From Hoplostethus atlanticus (Eukaryota; Chordata; Actinopteri; Trachichthyiformes; Trachichthyidae), in assembly GCA_034670405.1 (NCBI GenBank), contig JAXDDX010000004.1, positions 4,260,001 to 4,324,000 of the forward strand: DNA of 64,000 bases. The letters run 5' to 3'. The notes below the pieces were generated by a model. It saw nothing but the letters and a program-made list of their open reading frames with translations, was not told the DNA's origin and searched no databases. The translations under genes and the position numbers were made by a program. Within the stretch, counting starts at the first letter, position 1, and every line of letters starts with the position of its first letter. Positions 48,901 to 61,644 of this stretch are shown in pieces.

Positions 48901-49783
48901 CAGTTTCCCTCCGTGCAAAGGTTTTGGACCCACACAGCAGCTTGAAAGAAGTGTATCATGAAAAACTACAGCAGAATCGGTGAGTACTGGGCGAGGGAGG
49001 CCATTCCTTCTGCAACTTTGCAACATTTGCTACTCACATCACAACAACCACAAACTTCTGCCACTGTAGCCTAATCTATAATCTTCTCTTCGACATGTAG
49101 GGAGGCTGACCAACAAAGGATGAGAGAGTACATGAGGGAGCTACGGGACATGAAAACACGAGTTACTGCACGTCCTTATCTGTTCGAAAAGGTGACACAG
49201 GTAAATGAAATGGTAATTTAAAACAGTACATCACTTTGCAAATGATATGCCCTCGATGATATAATTTTGACTTTTTATTTCCAGAGAAATGCCAAGGTTC
49301 ATGCTGAACAGACATACAGAAACAAGCTGAAGGAATCTGGGTTAACTGAGCGTTTGGTTGAAGCAAATGGAGAAGCGGTTGAAGAAACATCAATAACCGA
49401 TGATACCGATGTGAATGACCACAGCATTGAAAATGACATTCATATCAGGTATGGAGTGTGAGAAGGTTTTGCAAGACGTTTTGTTCATACACAATGTAAT
49501 ACCACTGTGTCCGGTGCATTTAGGAATAGCACTGGTGCTGGAAAGCCAAGGACTCAGTGTGGTTTGGTCATAATGTTACATTACATAATTCCCTGAGTTT
49601 GCCCTGCAGTCTTTGGTGAAGAAAACACAAATACTGTAGCCAAGTAAAAGTTTGATGTAATTACAATATAGCCATCTTCTAACCCCGCATGTCTGATTTA
49701 GGGAAGAAAATGTAGACAACGGGGAGAAAATTGAAGATGTGGAAGAAAAGAGCGTGAAATCCAAAGGGGAAGAAATGCCATGA
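45944..49783 (+). CDS. fam161b: FAM161B, centrosomal/ciliary coiled-coil protein
   Basis: Eight exons (45944-46161, 46246-46727, 46969-47306, 48581-48702, 48812-48979, 49101-49200, 49285-49448, 49702-49783) give 557 aa. FAM161B is a paralogue of the retinitis-pigmentosa protein FAM161A and binds microtubules and centrosomal partners. The N-terminus is a charged coiled coil (LRQRLEETEKRQREDLERRI). The family domain includes VPGHVSLPLYQEMLQLREKE, QEREKEKREKLTEMLRHVAQ, FHKVVKDLSVSELWK, FLDERPSFQPKINRQVPDFS and CQPFHLWTSTLPTR. The C-terminal part holds REYMRELRDMKTRVTARPYL-type sequence (here MREYMRELRDMKTRVTARPY) and RNAKVHAEQTYRNKLKESGL. The tail is acidic. Intron 3 carries a LINE fragment. The ATG follows a plausible leader acceptor and opens the first coiled coil. 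Confidence 0.92.
47640..48560 (+). mobile_element. decayed L1/Tx1-like LINE fragment in fam161b intron 3
   Basis: Broken frames read as reverse transcriptase: SPLLLDVFNEAYEFETLPPA, DREPLDLGSYRPLSLLS, EKVLPISFHQTKL, RVKLWYISSIASVQTNSFRL and EYFSLYNRARWGVTPLP. They match the order of RT core blocks in L1-clade LINEs of fish. Frameshifts and stops separate the pieces, and the 5' part is missing. The sequence after about 48340 is TTTTAGTTTCAG-rich and ends TATAATAACCTTGG, which looks like a LINE 3' tail. No complete protein remains. Confidence 0.75.
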
Positions 49784-50126
49784 TCAAAAAGTGTCAGGCG
49801 GCATGGAGTTTTTGGTGGCCTCTCTGCTAGAGAACAGCCCTGTCCTCAAAAATAATTCATGTCAAGGCTACCGATCTGCGCCAAACATTTTATAGTTTTA
49901 AGACGTGCAGTTATAAATTATGAAATTGCAAAAGACAGAAAATGAATACAAGTTTACAAAACTGCAATGTTTATAGGTAATTAAGATTTTTATGTTTTGA
50001 GTTTTACAGTGTAAACGTTTTACAAATGTAAATATTGGGCTGCATGCTACTTTGGTTTTTATAAAAATAATTTTGCTTGGGAATATGAGCATTGTAATTT
50101 AGAGAATGATGAACACTTGGTTACCA

Positions 50127-50132
50127 AATAAA
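50127..50132 (+). promoter_or_regulatory. polyadenylation signal of fam161b
   Basis: AATAAA 344 bp after the fam161b stop codon. Confidence 0.6.
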
Positions 50133-51220
50133 CAGTTCAAAAACAAAATGAGAATACCAATTTAGTCCACTGTGTCTGTACTGCGAATTTGTGTTTTACT
50201 CATTCTAAACCAAGACGTTTCAGATGAACATAGTGATGGTAGTCATACACTGCTGATTTATGCTGAGGTATTAAAACTGTCACACTGCTTAGTTAATTCA
50301 TTCATTTTAGTTCAAATAAATATTTTTTAAATGGACAGGTCCCATAAGGACAGCAAACATATGAAATGAACATTTCTCGGATGGTTTGGTCTCCAGCTAT
50401 TTCTAGAGCCACACTGCCGCCTAAATAAATAGTCCTCACTGTTCATCTGCCATCACAAAGACCATTTCAGTGGTCTGCTCCAAGCCCATAGACAACAAAT
50501 ACGTTTTTACACTGGCCTCCACTATGAGCTTGTACTGAGGCAGCTAACTGCCAGGAATTCAAGGGATTTTTCCCTTACTAACCAGATGGAAACGTCTGAA
50601 TATGTACATAAATGATATCATATTGAGCGGGCTGCCTAAATGCACTTTACCCTGTCAGTTATAGCAGATGTTCACACTATAGCAGGTTGACCGTAATGCT
50701 GCAGCCATTTACTTTGGTATCACCATGGAGACCAGTACATTCTATATGGTTATTTGTTGTAGGCTGTGGTGGTATACATTGAACTTATTCAAGTCAGTGT
50801 TTGCATGAGTTCAGATCAAAATATCAATTTCATTAATTGCATGATCCCTCATAGGGCAATAGCCCTACTTAATTTCATATTTGAAATATAATAAATATAT
50901 ATATATGTATATTCATATGACCTGTATATGACCTAAGACAGTTTATTATGTATCCTGCCACCCAATCTGTGCTGCCAGACACAGTACAATTCCATAGAGA
51001 ATGAAATGGAAAAAGTGACTATTCAGGATGATTTCCTGGGTGTAAGGGTGGTTCACATAAGTGTAATTCAATTTATTTTGAGTCTTTATATTGATAAGAG
51101 ATGTGAACAAGCCAGAATTCTCACACACAGTACTTATAGATATAATAGGTAATCACAGAGTCCCTTGAGATCTCAAAACATCACATGACAAAGCTTCAAG
51201 GGCTCCATCCAGTAAGGTTG

Positions 51221-51583
51221 TCATGGGAACCATGTAATCCTCCCCATGCTGCCTAGTGGTCCCTGAGGAGAAGGCTGTGCACCTCTCATTCCCTGGTGCA
51301 TGGCTGAAAACATAACCAATCTTGCTGAATCTGTCAGGGAACACCAGTTGTCTCCGATAATGTCCAAGTAAGAACCCGTAGTCATCAAATGTGTGAGCAA
51401 GCTGACGTCTGATGTCTCTTTAAACAAGCTGTAGTGCTTAAACGTGGGAGCTGAGAATGGGAACAACATCTCATTTAGATTAATGAGAGGCTGTGCGTTT
51501 GGCCACCAAATATTATGATCAGGGTGTTTGAGGAGTGGCCTTTCTAAGCAGTTCAACAATATAATTTCACCAAGGTGGCGCAT
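51221..51583 (-). CDS. hypothetical 120-aa ORF, unrecognised
   Basis: An ATG-initiated frame of 120 codons on the strand opposite to both neighbours. It starts MRHLGEIILLNCLERPLLKH and has no motif, signal peptide or coiled coil that I recognise. It could be a remnant of a dispersed repeat or a chance frame; real coding status is doubtful. Confidence 0.15.
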   Translation of the reverse strand: MRHLGEIILLNCLERPLLKHPDHNIWWPNAQPLINLNEMLFPFSAPTFKHYSLFKETSDVSLLTHLMTTGSYLDIIGDNWCSLTDSARLVMFSAMHQGMRGAQPSPQGPLGSMGRITWFP

Positions 51584-52468
51584 TCAGGTCTGTTATTATT
51601 TTAGCCACTGTACAATATTAAAATTCCCACACATTTAATTCTGAAAATGCGAGGGTTGCAAATGCAGCTGAAAACACACCCTAGAATAGTTGATATAGGC
51701 CTCAATTAGGTCTGCATCACTTCTACCTCAAAACATATCAACCATTATACTCTATGTAATGTTTATATTTCATTTTCTGGTTATTCACTGGTTCAATATC
51801 TGATTTCTTGCTTATGTTCAAGGCACCATGAAGTAAGAGTGCGAGGGCAAAGTGCTTGGTTGTGCACTGTGTAGGTTGTGTGTTTGCGCTTCTCGTGCTT
51901 TTGCCCTTGGTTCACCTGCAGGAGGAGCTGTGGCTCGCTGCAGCCTCACTGGAGCAAAAGAGAGAGATCCCTCTTTTTCTCCTTCAGTGGCATGAATAAT
52001 ATCCCCAGTGCTGGAGAGAGAGCATATCAAGAGACAAGCGGGGAGGGGGAGAGCGAGATAGCAGTCAGTGTGACAGATAAGAGCGTGGTAGAACTTGTCT
52101 CTCTCTGACTGGACGTGGGCAGGGGGAAGAGAGAGCAAGTGCACCAGGGTGTCAGGCAAGGCTGCTCCCTGCACACAGAAACACACACAAATACAGACCC
52201 CTCAGCCTGGCCGTACCAGTAGAAGTTCAGAGAGAAGACTGACCCAACTAAGGTACAGTATGCCTTGTGCGTGTCCCTGTTAGAAAATGAGTTCTCTCAT
52301 GCTCACTTGCTGCTCCACTTTGTTTTCCAGGTGGGTTGGCAGAAGTTTCCTCTGGATTCGCTTGAGTGTTATGGCTTTCCTCACACTGAGCCTTCTTCTG
52401 GTCCAGTAGAGGAGTTGTTGTTTTCCCTCTAGGAGAACTTGTCTTGTGCACACTGAGACTGAGAGAGG

Positions 52469-53720
52469 ATGGAGAAGCTGACAGGGAAAGACAAAGAGCT
52501 GATACGAGGCAGCTGGGAGAGCCTGGGCAAGAACAAAGTTCCTCACGGTGTGATCATGTTTTCCAGGTAATGTTCTATACACTCCTCACGATTCAGATGA
52601 AGTGACATGCAAGGAGAATACCAAATGTTTCAGCTTGTTATTCTGTGCAGTTATCCTTTCATTGACATCAATTTAAATCACACTTTCACCTCTATTTTTC
52701 TATGAGTACTAAAGTTGTGGATACAATACCAAAGTAATGGGGTAGTTGCTGTTTTTTTTGCGTTGTTGGTTAAATGCTGCGGTGTTGGAATATGTAGTAC
52801 AGGTGTAGAGAGAGAATTAAGCCAGATCCTTCACTGCACACTTTCACCATACAGGGACCGGAGGCTTGACTTGTTGCTTGGCGACAGCCTGCAATAATCT
52901 ACAATTTACTTTGAGTCGGCTGCTGCTAAAACAGACACTAGAAGAAGACATTTGTTGATTTACAATTTCTAGATTGGATTTGTGCTTGTGAGGATGTTTG
53001 GCATCCCCTGCCATCTGTATACACCTATAGAATAGTGTGGTATGTGTCTGTGGTAGACTGTTTGAGCTGGACCCTGCGCTACTCAGTCTTTTCCACTACA
53101 ATACAAACTGTGGCTCCACACAAGACTGCCTCTCCAGCCCTGAGTTCCTGGAACATGTCACTAAGGTGAGCTCAGTTCACCACAATAACCACTACAAGTA
53201 TACAGACAATTAAAACCTCAAGTCCCGGTATACACGGTTTTGAGCTCTTCACTCGTGTTATGCTTGTCTGTGTCTGTGCATTTGTGTGTGTCTGTGCACG
53301 TACATGCATGCGTTTCCCAGGTAATGCTTGTGATCGATGCAGCAGTCAGTCACCTCGATGACCTTCACTCCCTGGAGGACTTTCTGCTGAACCTTGGGAG
53401 GAAGCATCAGGCAGTGGGAGTCAACACCCAGTCGTTTGCCGTAAGACACCTCTCAAAAGACAAATCCACAAATCAGTAATCTGTGAAAAATCTTTATGTG
53501 TGTGTCATGACCATATGTGTGCACTTCTGTATGTGTTTGTTTGCTTGTTTGTTTTGGACTACTTTAGGTGGTGGGTGAGTCCCTCCTCTACATGCTGCAG
53601 TGCAGTCTGGGACAGGCCTACACGGCGCCCTTGCGTCAAGCCTGGCTCAACATGTACAGCATCGTGGTAGCGGCCATGAGCCGAGGGTGGGCCAAGAACG
53701 GCGAGCACAAGGCCGACTGA
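52469..53720 (+). CDS. ngb: neuroglobin
   Basis: Four exons (52469-52566, 53057-53165, 53321-53440, 53568-53720) give 159 aa, the length of zebrafish Ngb. Neuroglobin is a hexacoordinated haem globin of neurons and retina, linked to oxygen/NO handling and cell survival. The distal His (E7) is His66 in EFLEHVTK, the proximal His (F8) is His98 in [10 protein letters not shown], and the CD-region cysteine pair is Cys51 and Cys57. Intron positions are B12.2, E11.0 and G7.0; the central E11.0 intron (between Lys69 and Val70) is the hallmark of neuroglobin. The end is [12 protein letters not shown]. The ATG begins the MEKL start seen in fish orthologues. The 3' UTR is long (about 2.2 kb). It neighbours tmem63c as in human. 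Confidence 0.97.
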
Positions 53721-55921
53721 GACACACAGCGGGATCTGCTGAGCAGTTGCTGTCAAATCACCCAACATGGTTGCCATAGAATAAGGTTGTGTAACTTGCA
53801 GCATTGTTGCTTTGGCTGCTGTACATTTGCTCTGTGAGTGGGTTCACGTAGTGCTGCGAATGTATGGTGTGGTCACACTTTACAATATCTAATGATAGTG
53901 GGATCAACTAGTGATCACAGAGTTTATTTTCTTCGCTGTGGATGTTATAGCTACCAGGCAATGCTGCTATAATGCTGTGAGGATCTATGCCAGCCTGCTT
54001 TGGACCTTCTAACTCTGGACCTGTAATATGAGGTCCTGGGAAGAGGCATAGCGGATAACTGATGAAGCTGAAGTTGCTTTGTATATAATGGCTTTGATAT
54101 ATCTACTCAAATGATATCAATGACTATGGTGGTCTTTTTAATGTATCTTAAAAGAGTTGCACAATTGTGAAACACTGGATATTATATTTAGGCATCACAC
54201 ACTGCTCAAACTGTGATGATTACTGTGGCCAGCATGGGCAGCTCTCGATCAGTTGGACACAGTGACACTTAACGCATTAGACATTTGGGGATTTCACAGC
54301 AAAAATATGATCACCTCAATCATAACTCTGTTTTTGATGGAGGTTAGAGAATCACACATCATAAGTTTATATTATACCTCTTTGTTTTGTGTGTTAATTC
54401 ATTATCTGAGACGATAACCTATTAATAATAGTGTTTGAATGATATTCAATAGACACTGACAAGAACTGTTATTCTCTCTGATAGCTTTCTTCTGTGATCT
54501 ATGACTGTTAGGGCGTCCATGTGCACCTTAATTGACATGGTGCGATGCCCTTCTCAGTAGAGGTTGTGAAGATCTCCTCTTTCAATAGGCTTGAGCTGAC
54601 TGTTAAACTCTAACTGATAGACTGTTATTGTTACCTTTAGAGTTTGGATGTAAAGGCCATCTTAGCTTGGAGGAATTAGATCATCCCTTTCCTTTTGCTG
54701 ATTCGCTTTTCACTCACTGTTAGTGTGAAGTAGTTTTGCTGTACCGTAGTAGTTTATCTCACTGATTCTTGTTAATGTTATTGTTATTCTGGCTGCAAAC
54801 ATAGTATTACCTCGGCTTCAGAGGTCATGCCAGACGACCGTGGCCAGATCTGCCTGTATTTCTCCAACACCGCTCTTCTGCGTGGTGAAGTGAAGCTGGG
54901 AGTGTTTATTTTTGTTGGATGATGACACAAGGACAACCTTAATGCTGACTTTCCCTTCAATTTATTGATAAAGGACAACATAATACATAGATACTGTCTG
55001 CTAATTGTCAAATATGTGGGTATCATTATTGCTGCTATATCACTGTTATGTATCATCCTCAGTTGTTATTTACATCCACTGTCATAATGCCAAGTAATTT
55101 AGCAACAATACGCCAAGTATTTGATAATAACACCACACAACTGTATATCCAAGCTGCTGAGATATGTGGTTATTATCGCTTTAGTCTGAGTTTACATTTT
55201 ACAAAGTTTATTTTTGTATTCTGAAACGTATGTGTAGTTTTAGGAGCAGTAATTTGCCAAATGTGATATATACCCTCAAAATATTAAGCTTTATGTGGGT
55301 TTCTGGTAAATTCATTTTACAGGACAACCACGTGATGTGTGCTGTTAGGATTAATATTTATCCTGTCAATCTTGCTGCCTTCAAAGTAGCAAATTAGCAC
55401 AAATTGAACAGTTTTCGTTTCATTAGAATAATGGCTGTATTATCAACTTCTAAATGTGCAATCTTTATAGAGCATTATAAAATCTTTTTTATTAAAGCAT
55501 TTCATTCCTGCATAGTCTGTTCAATCTGCACTTTCCAACCCACAAGTGTAATGTTTGTTAACCGACTGTGTAGGTGGTGTATTCATAGTGATTCTTTTCT
55601 TAGTATCGGTACATGGCCCTATGCAGATTGTTGTTCTTCATGTCTCTATTTTCAATTAGCTGAGAATAGGTCTTTTTGGCAGGCGTGATTGACAACTGGT
55701 ATGTTATCTGTTTAACATCCAGGTCTGTACATATTGGGTGTGTCAATGTCTACCTCATCATCTTAGCTGCTATTGAACAGCGATGACTTCACCTAGTTAT
55801 CCTTTAACCAAAAACACCCATTTGACAGTTAATGCAAGGACACACTCTTTCAACCAAACAGCTTGTAAATTGGATCCCATTCTACACTTTATGTAACATG
55901 TTGTGTGCTTACTTGAGACTA

Positions 55922-55927
55922 AATAAA
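55922..55927 (+). promoter_or_regulatory. polyadenylation signal of ngb
   Basis: AATAAA about 2.2 kb after the ngb stop codon, followed by GT-rich sequence (AGTGTGTTTTTCT). An earlier cleavage site was not excluded. Confidence 0.5.
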
Positions 55928-56203
55928 GTGATATTCTGTGAATATATTACTGCCAAAGGAGGTCAGTGTGTTTTTCTCCCACACTCAGATAATTTGTTTG
56001 TCACAGAGTAATGAGTGATATTTGTAACGCAATGGTCAGTGTTTGAAATCAATCACACTATGCCCGATTTCGCTCCCTCTGACAGCCCATCCTTAGCATT
56101 ATGTAAGAGCCGTGCACTGACTGGCTCGTCCCCCTTGGCTACAGAGACGAGGGCGACTTCAGGCACATCAGCCCACTTACTCATGCAACTGCACAATGTC
56201 ACG

Positions 56204-58648
56204 TCAAGATCGTTTCCAGAACTCCAGAAATGTGCCATGCTGTCCTTACAATGACTGCCTTGTTTTCCCTTTTTTAAGTGTGAAAAGCTGATATGTGCAA
56301 GAGATGGAGAAGGCAGTTATGATGTAAGTTAGATGAATTCACATATTCAATTTGGTTGTATCATTGTAAAAGTCACATCCATGGGCTGGCTGTCTGTTCT
56401 ACTGTTGGAGCTGTGGCTGACATGGCCCTAATCTTTCTCTCTGCACCGCCAACATTATCCTCACTCTCTCTGTCCCAATGAGAGTCTGCTTTATTTATGC
56501 TGGTGCAGTGCTTCATGTCCTGCTTTAGCCCACAGAGCAACTCTGTCTAGTCACGGGGGCTTTGTGAAGATTCTGACCCGACAGCTCAGCTCAACCAAAG
56601 GTTAGACTGTGACAAGATTCAATAAGGCTACTGTGAATAAGTGGCTATAATACGTGTCCATTTCCCTCATCTAACTGTTCAAGTGTAGGTCCCTCTAGCC
56701 CTACAACCTTACCTTTGAGAGCCTGAGGATTGCTTCTGAAAGCCGTCCTCTGGAGAAGAGTCTGTGAGAAAAGACAACACACATTATTTTTAGAAAGTCT
56801 GCAATGTGTTTTGGAATGAAGGGGGGATTGAACGTTGTCATGGCAACTGTTAAGTGATGGGCCAGAGTGGTGTGTATGCGTGTTTGTTTTTGATAAAGGA
56901 AGAAAGCAAGGCGGTTCTCAATTACTCAATCATACTAAATCACATTGGGGAGAGGGGAGAGGAGTGGATGGGGGCTAGGGAGGCAGACCAAGGCTAATGA
57001 GGTTAGTTCTGATAGCGCTCTACATCCTGGAGCCTGGAGGCAGCTGAGCACCGAGACAATCTGCCAGCTCGGCCACCAAAGCAACCAAGCAAGACTTAAG
57101 CAACCACAGCACTAGAACTGAGCTGTGTCTCTCAGCAGCTTCACAACAGTTACCACCAACACAAAGTATGACCAACAATTACAGAGGTTCAGCTCAATTA
57201 ACACATCTGGTACGGTGTCAGTTTGCCCTGTGTGCGAGCCAATACACAGCACCCACTTTTACTGTAATCGTTGTTCTCTTGTTCTTCTTTTGTTCAGCTT
57301 GCAGTCAAAGCATCTCAAAGGCTATAGAGTGAGCTATGCAGCTATGCCCACATGTCCTGCAATGTGGTCTGCTGCATTAGATAACTGTTCTTGACAGCTT
57401 TTACTTGGAAATGAAGAGGGTGGCCTTTCAAGCCACAGATGTTCAGCTCTAATGAGGTAGTGCTTCAGTCACACGTCGTCTTCCAAGATCTTCATATCTA
57501 CACTCTGGATTTCACATCGATTTCTTTGATTTCTTTGACCAAGACACACCACACAAGTGTCTGGCCTTCAAAACCTTTGGCACATTGACATCGGAGCAGT
57601 CCCAGTGACAGTTCAGTGTCACTTACTTATAATAATACACTTCAACAGATTTGCTGAAAGAATACACCATGCACTGAAGGAGAAAGAAAAAGGTGCAAAT
57701 ATTGTTTTGCTAGCACTTTGAGCAACAATATTATGTAAATACTAAACAACACCAACTAATTAAGCTACATTTGCAAGTTGAAACGAACCCATTAGGGACT
57801 GACAATATGGTTGCTGCAGGAGGTACAGACATTTTCTATTCTAAGCATCTGGGCAGGAGAAAAGAGAGCAGTGTGCCACACACCCAGAGGAATTCACCTT
57901 TCACTGAGAAACATGCTCTAAGCAGTTGCCAGGGGTGACAGGGGAAAATGTCAGGCATTTTTCTTTCTCTTCTTTTGGAACTCTTAGCAATGAAAAAGGG
58001 TTGTATGTACTGGCAGGTATGCTATAGTGGTTTTTCCTTGTTAGTCCTGTGTGGGGAAATGGCATTCATCCAATGGGAGATATTTCTCAGAAGCACCTAC
58101 AGCTGCAGCACCTTTGCTAAAACAGTGTCATCCAATGGCGCAATGCTGTTGCTGCGTTCCGCTGTGAATTGGGTGAAGGCAGATGCTCATGCAATTAATT
58201 GCTTCCCTTCCATCCTCTGATGTGGCTTTAGGGACCAATGAGGTCTGCAGTATGTACACATGGTTGTCCCGAGGTTAGTTTGTATGCAGACACGCTGCTT
58301 CAAACCACCAGGCTAACATGGAGGTGAGCACCAGCGTTCATCAGCCTCGCCTCCCCCTCCCTGGACTCTGTTAGATCAGGATCACTGGTTTAGAGAAATG
58401 TATCGTCTTTGGAGAGCCGGTCTGATCAGGGGAGAAACTTTTTAATTCAGATTAAGAACTCAGTAATGACACCTTGTCAGATTTAGAATAACAACTCTTG
58501 AAGTAATTGCTTGTCAGAAACCACAATTGTGCTCAAAAGATAGTTTGCAAATTTCCTGGAGGCACCAAATGAAGTGCGTGTTTACTCCGGCTCTACTACT
58601 TACCCACGCTGCACTTCTGACTCGCTGCCTCTCAACACACTTCCCCAT
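56204..58648 (-). CDS. possible small spliced gene, unrecognised
   Basis: Four splice-bounded segments in minus order (58646-58648 ATG within 58604-58648; 57627-57673; 56713-56761; 56204-56239) are phase-compatible and give a product of about 58 aa. It begins MGKCVERQRVRSAAW, continues CMVYSFSKSVEVYYYKLFSR and GRLSEAILRLSK and ends HGTFLEFWKRS. The donors of the first three (all GTAAG) and the acceptors of the second and third (CTCCTTCAG, TCTTTTCTCACAG) are strong. The acceptor of the last is weak. I recognise no family. It could equally be a noncoding spliced RNA or a coincidence. Confidence 0.25.
56834..56847. promoter_or_regulatory. isolated perfect RFX X-box
   Basis: GTTGTCATGGCAAC fits GTHNYYATRRNAAC at every position. 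It is not next to any recognised promoter, lying inside a proposed intron of the possible small minus-strand gene. Confidence 0.45.
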
Positions 58649-61644
58649 AGACCGCAGTAGAAGAGAACAATAAGTTCATGGCACGAGATGAGTGGTAAGA
58701 GCTGATTTCATTTTAATTTCAGATCACAGCACTTCACTTTTTGACAGATGAAAATCCGTTAGCCTGACAAAGATCAATCACATACTCTGTCCCCCCTAAC
58801 CTCAACCTTGGAGAAATAACAACCCACGTTTACAGCAGGCTGGCAAACTGTTTGCTCTTATTTCCCTGCAAAACTCAATAATTCAGAGATGTCTATAATA
58901 AGTACTCAAGACACACAAGTTTCAGAACCAAGAGAAAAAAGGCATGGACAAGTCTGGAAAACCACTGTACCTACAAATAGACCTAGCATGGCCAAGCCAA
59001 CAGTATTGATTTCAGTGTGTGAACAGAAATGACAGAAATGAGGCACAGTAAAGTTAATTAAGCGTGAAATCTACTAGTGTGTTTTAACATTCCCTACTTG
59101 CATGGGTATTGGGGCTAAGAATGTTTTATTTTGTATTTTTCATAGGACAAATTAGTTTGATGGTCTGTGAAACAACCTGCTGAAGGAGAAACTCACACCA
59201 GTTATTTGGGGTGTTCACTGCTCTGCTCTTCCAACTAGATTTTACTTCATGGTACAATGTACTAGAATTTCATTCCCTTTCAAATGGAACAAATACCTTT
59301 CATTTTCCAAGACATAAGTCCTATAACCTTCCAAACTGAAAAACAGTACATAGCTCCCAAGGGATACAAATCAAAAACATTTAGCAAAAACATTTAACAT
59401 TTGAATGTATAAGTAATAATGTATTTATAGTCACATCACAGACAGCATGTGATTAAAACCACATAAATCCTTACACATTACACAAAGTGGACTAAATGTG
59501 TAACTTTGGGTCACACTGCCTGACATTTCCTGCACTGGGTAACATTTATAGCTACAAGCTTTGAAGTACTGTTCAATTTACTGTACAACCAGTAGCTTTT
59601 TACTGTTGAAGAGATGAACCAACCAAGAAAATAAACATGTCTAACTTAAAATCAAGGGAATGATACTGGATAGACAACTTACAAAATGTTTTTATCCTCT
59701 ACAGAGAGGTTGGCTATACATCACGTATGATCTGCGAGACTGAAACCCACAACAAGGCACCTTGAGCCACAATATAAAAAACAACAACAAACAGCTGTGA
59801 CACGGAGACATGAGAAAATAGACAGCCAAAAACAAATGTGCCATTGTTGTTAGATAAGTATTGTGTGGAGGAGCTCACCGCTTGTCTGTTGACTGTAAGA
59901 ACTGCAAACAAACTACTCGTTCGTTGAAAACAAAAATGATGAAAACATGATTGAAATGTGTTTTTGCTATGTGTTTGTTTTTGTGTCTTCACCCCTCGTT
60001 TCCCCACTCTTTAGTTTTCAGTCCATGCAGCATATTTCAGGCCATGCTGGATTGTCACACAAAAGGGAGTTTTTCTTCAAGGCACAGCAAGAGAGCATGA
60101 TAACAAACTACAATCACTTTACATTCAGTTAAGGAAACCTTCAACCCCGCCGAAGAAAGAAAAACGACCCCAAGAAAGAAAACTAGCAAACATACAGAAT
60201 GACTATAAAACAGTGAGATCAGCAGGTGGGAAACTTGACCTTAAGGATGAGGAGATAAATGCATGTGCACAACCTCTGTTTTATACAACATAGTCAACAT
60301 GCAGTGGAGTATTACACAGAACGGTTTAAGCGACTAAGATCATTATACAAAAGGGTAGTATTTGAATTGTGGTGTTTCTTTTTGTTGCCAGACCTTCATA
60401 GGAATGTTTTTTTGAATGTGACATTAACAAACCTGATGTTATCACAGCGAGAATTGGCCAATACTACACAAATGAACAATACGTGATTTAGAATGATAAC
60501 AGTAAAAAAAATAAAGTAGAATTTGACTGATCTTTTAACGACAAAAAGAAAAAAAAAGAAATCTAATAGTTACAGGAATAACAGTTAGAGAATTTTCTGG
60601 TGTAGTCATGTTGAATTGTCTTGTTGGCATATTTTTGATTGTTGTAATTCCAGGATGTGCTTATAATTTTCCTGTTATTAACCCATACAACTTAAAAAAA
60701 AACGAAAGACCAATAGTTTAAAACCACAATGAGGGGATTCTCTGATTGATTAAGATAGGACATCCCTACAAATCATCGAACAAACTCCAATGCCCCCACC
60801 CCAAACCCCAAGCACAATACCAATGGCACCACATACAACCACCTATTTGGAAATACTGTAGCAAAAATAGCTTAGACCTTAAATTGTTAACATTTGCAAC
60901 AAGCTTCACGTACAGTCAAGCTTCTTGTGCCTCCATCGAGATTGCATGTGTTACATCTTTGAGTTTGATTCTGCCCTCCGTCTGTCTGCTCTCTCACTGC
61001 AGATGGCTTCACAACTTGTTGCCCTCACCCTCTGCCACAGAGGAACCAGATATCGCCCATGCCCAGACCACTCTGTCAGTGTGCTGGGGTAAGCCTGCTC
61101 ACACCACCCACTCTAATGGGAACTTTCACCTCAACTCATGTCCAAGTGGCACACATGGATCTCTTGCATGTATCTCTTCTAGCTACCCAAAGGCAATTCC
61201 ACCCTGGTCACATTCAGCGCTTTTAACCATTCCACGCGAAATCAAAGCAGCGAAAGTCACCGAATCAAGCCTCAACAGCAGATGGAATACCTGTCAAGGA
61301 GCATCCAACAGTTCAACTAAAAAACAGTGGTACATTTAAGTTGATGTATCTTCTGTGTGGTTCAAATCATAAGACAGCTTCAGGGGATGTTTTGGCAATC
61401 TGATCTCTATACATTTAGAGGGACGTCTACAGGGATCCTGTTCCCGTAGTCATCATGAGTCTGCAGAGGAGGTCCCTTCATCCTTCATCCTCTTCATCCT
61501 TCCTTACAAGCCCAGTCTAGTTTGAGGGTCTGAGGCAGCTGAGTTGGAGACTGAGGTCAGTGGCGAAAACAAAGTATCGCAGCATTTAGCAGTCTGTGTT
61601 TCCCAGGTATAGGACGCGTGGAAATCAGCATGGGGGACGAAGTG

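Larger units (their letters stand above)
49784..52468. other. intergenic region fam161b to ngb
   Basis: The fam161b 3' end is near an AATAAA at 50127-50132. There is a TA-rich run near 50890-50915 and an unexplained 120-codon minus-strand ORF (51221-51583). From about 51850 the sequence becomes GA/CT-rich and probably forms the ngb promoter and leader, with GAGAGAG-type tracts between 51955 and 52140. Confidence 0.5.
53721..61644. other. ngb 3' UTR and gene-poor region to tmem63c
   Basis: The first 2.2 kb are probably the ngb 3' UTR, ending at an AATAAA at 55922-55927. The right part, perhaps from about 59 kb, is probably the tmem63c 3' UTR on the other strand. Between them lie a perfect X-box (56834-56847) and four possible minus-strand exons (56204-58648, separate entry). 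No other coding signal was recognised. Confidence 0.5.

Noticed and set aside
59641..59900. Short segments flanked by splice-like signals (near 59650-59670 and 59880-59895)
   Set aside because: They would be microexons of about 14-16 bp with no frame partner; probably chance signals.
60746..61339. A 197-codon plus-strand open frame, the longest in the window
   Set aside because: It begins at TTG rather than ATG, has no domain or coding bias that I can see, and lies antisense to the probable tmem63c 3' UTR.
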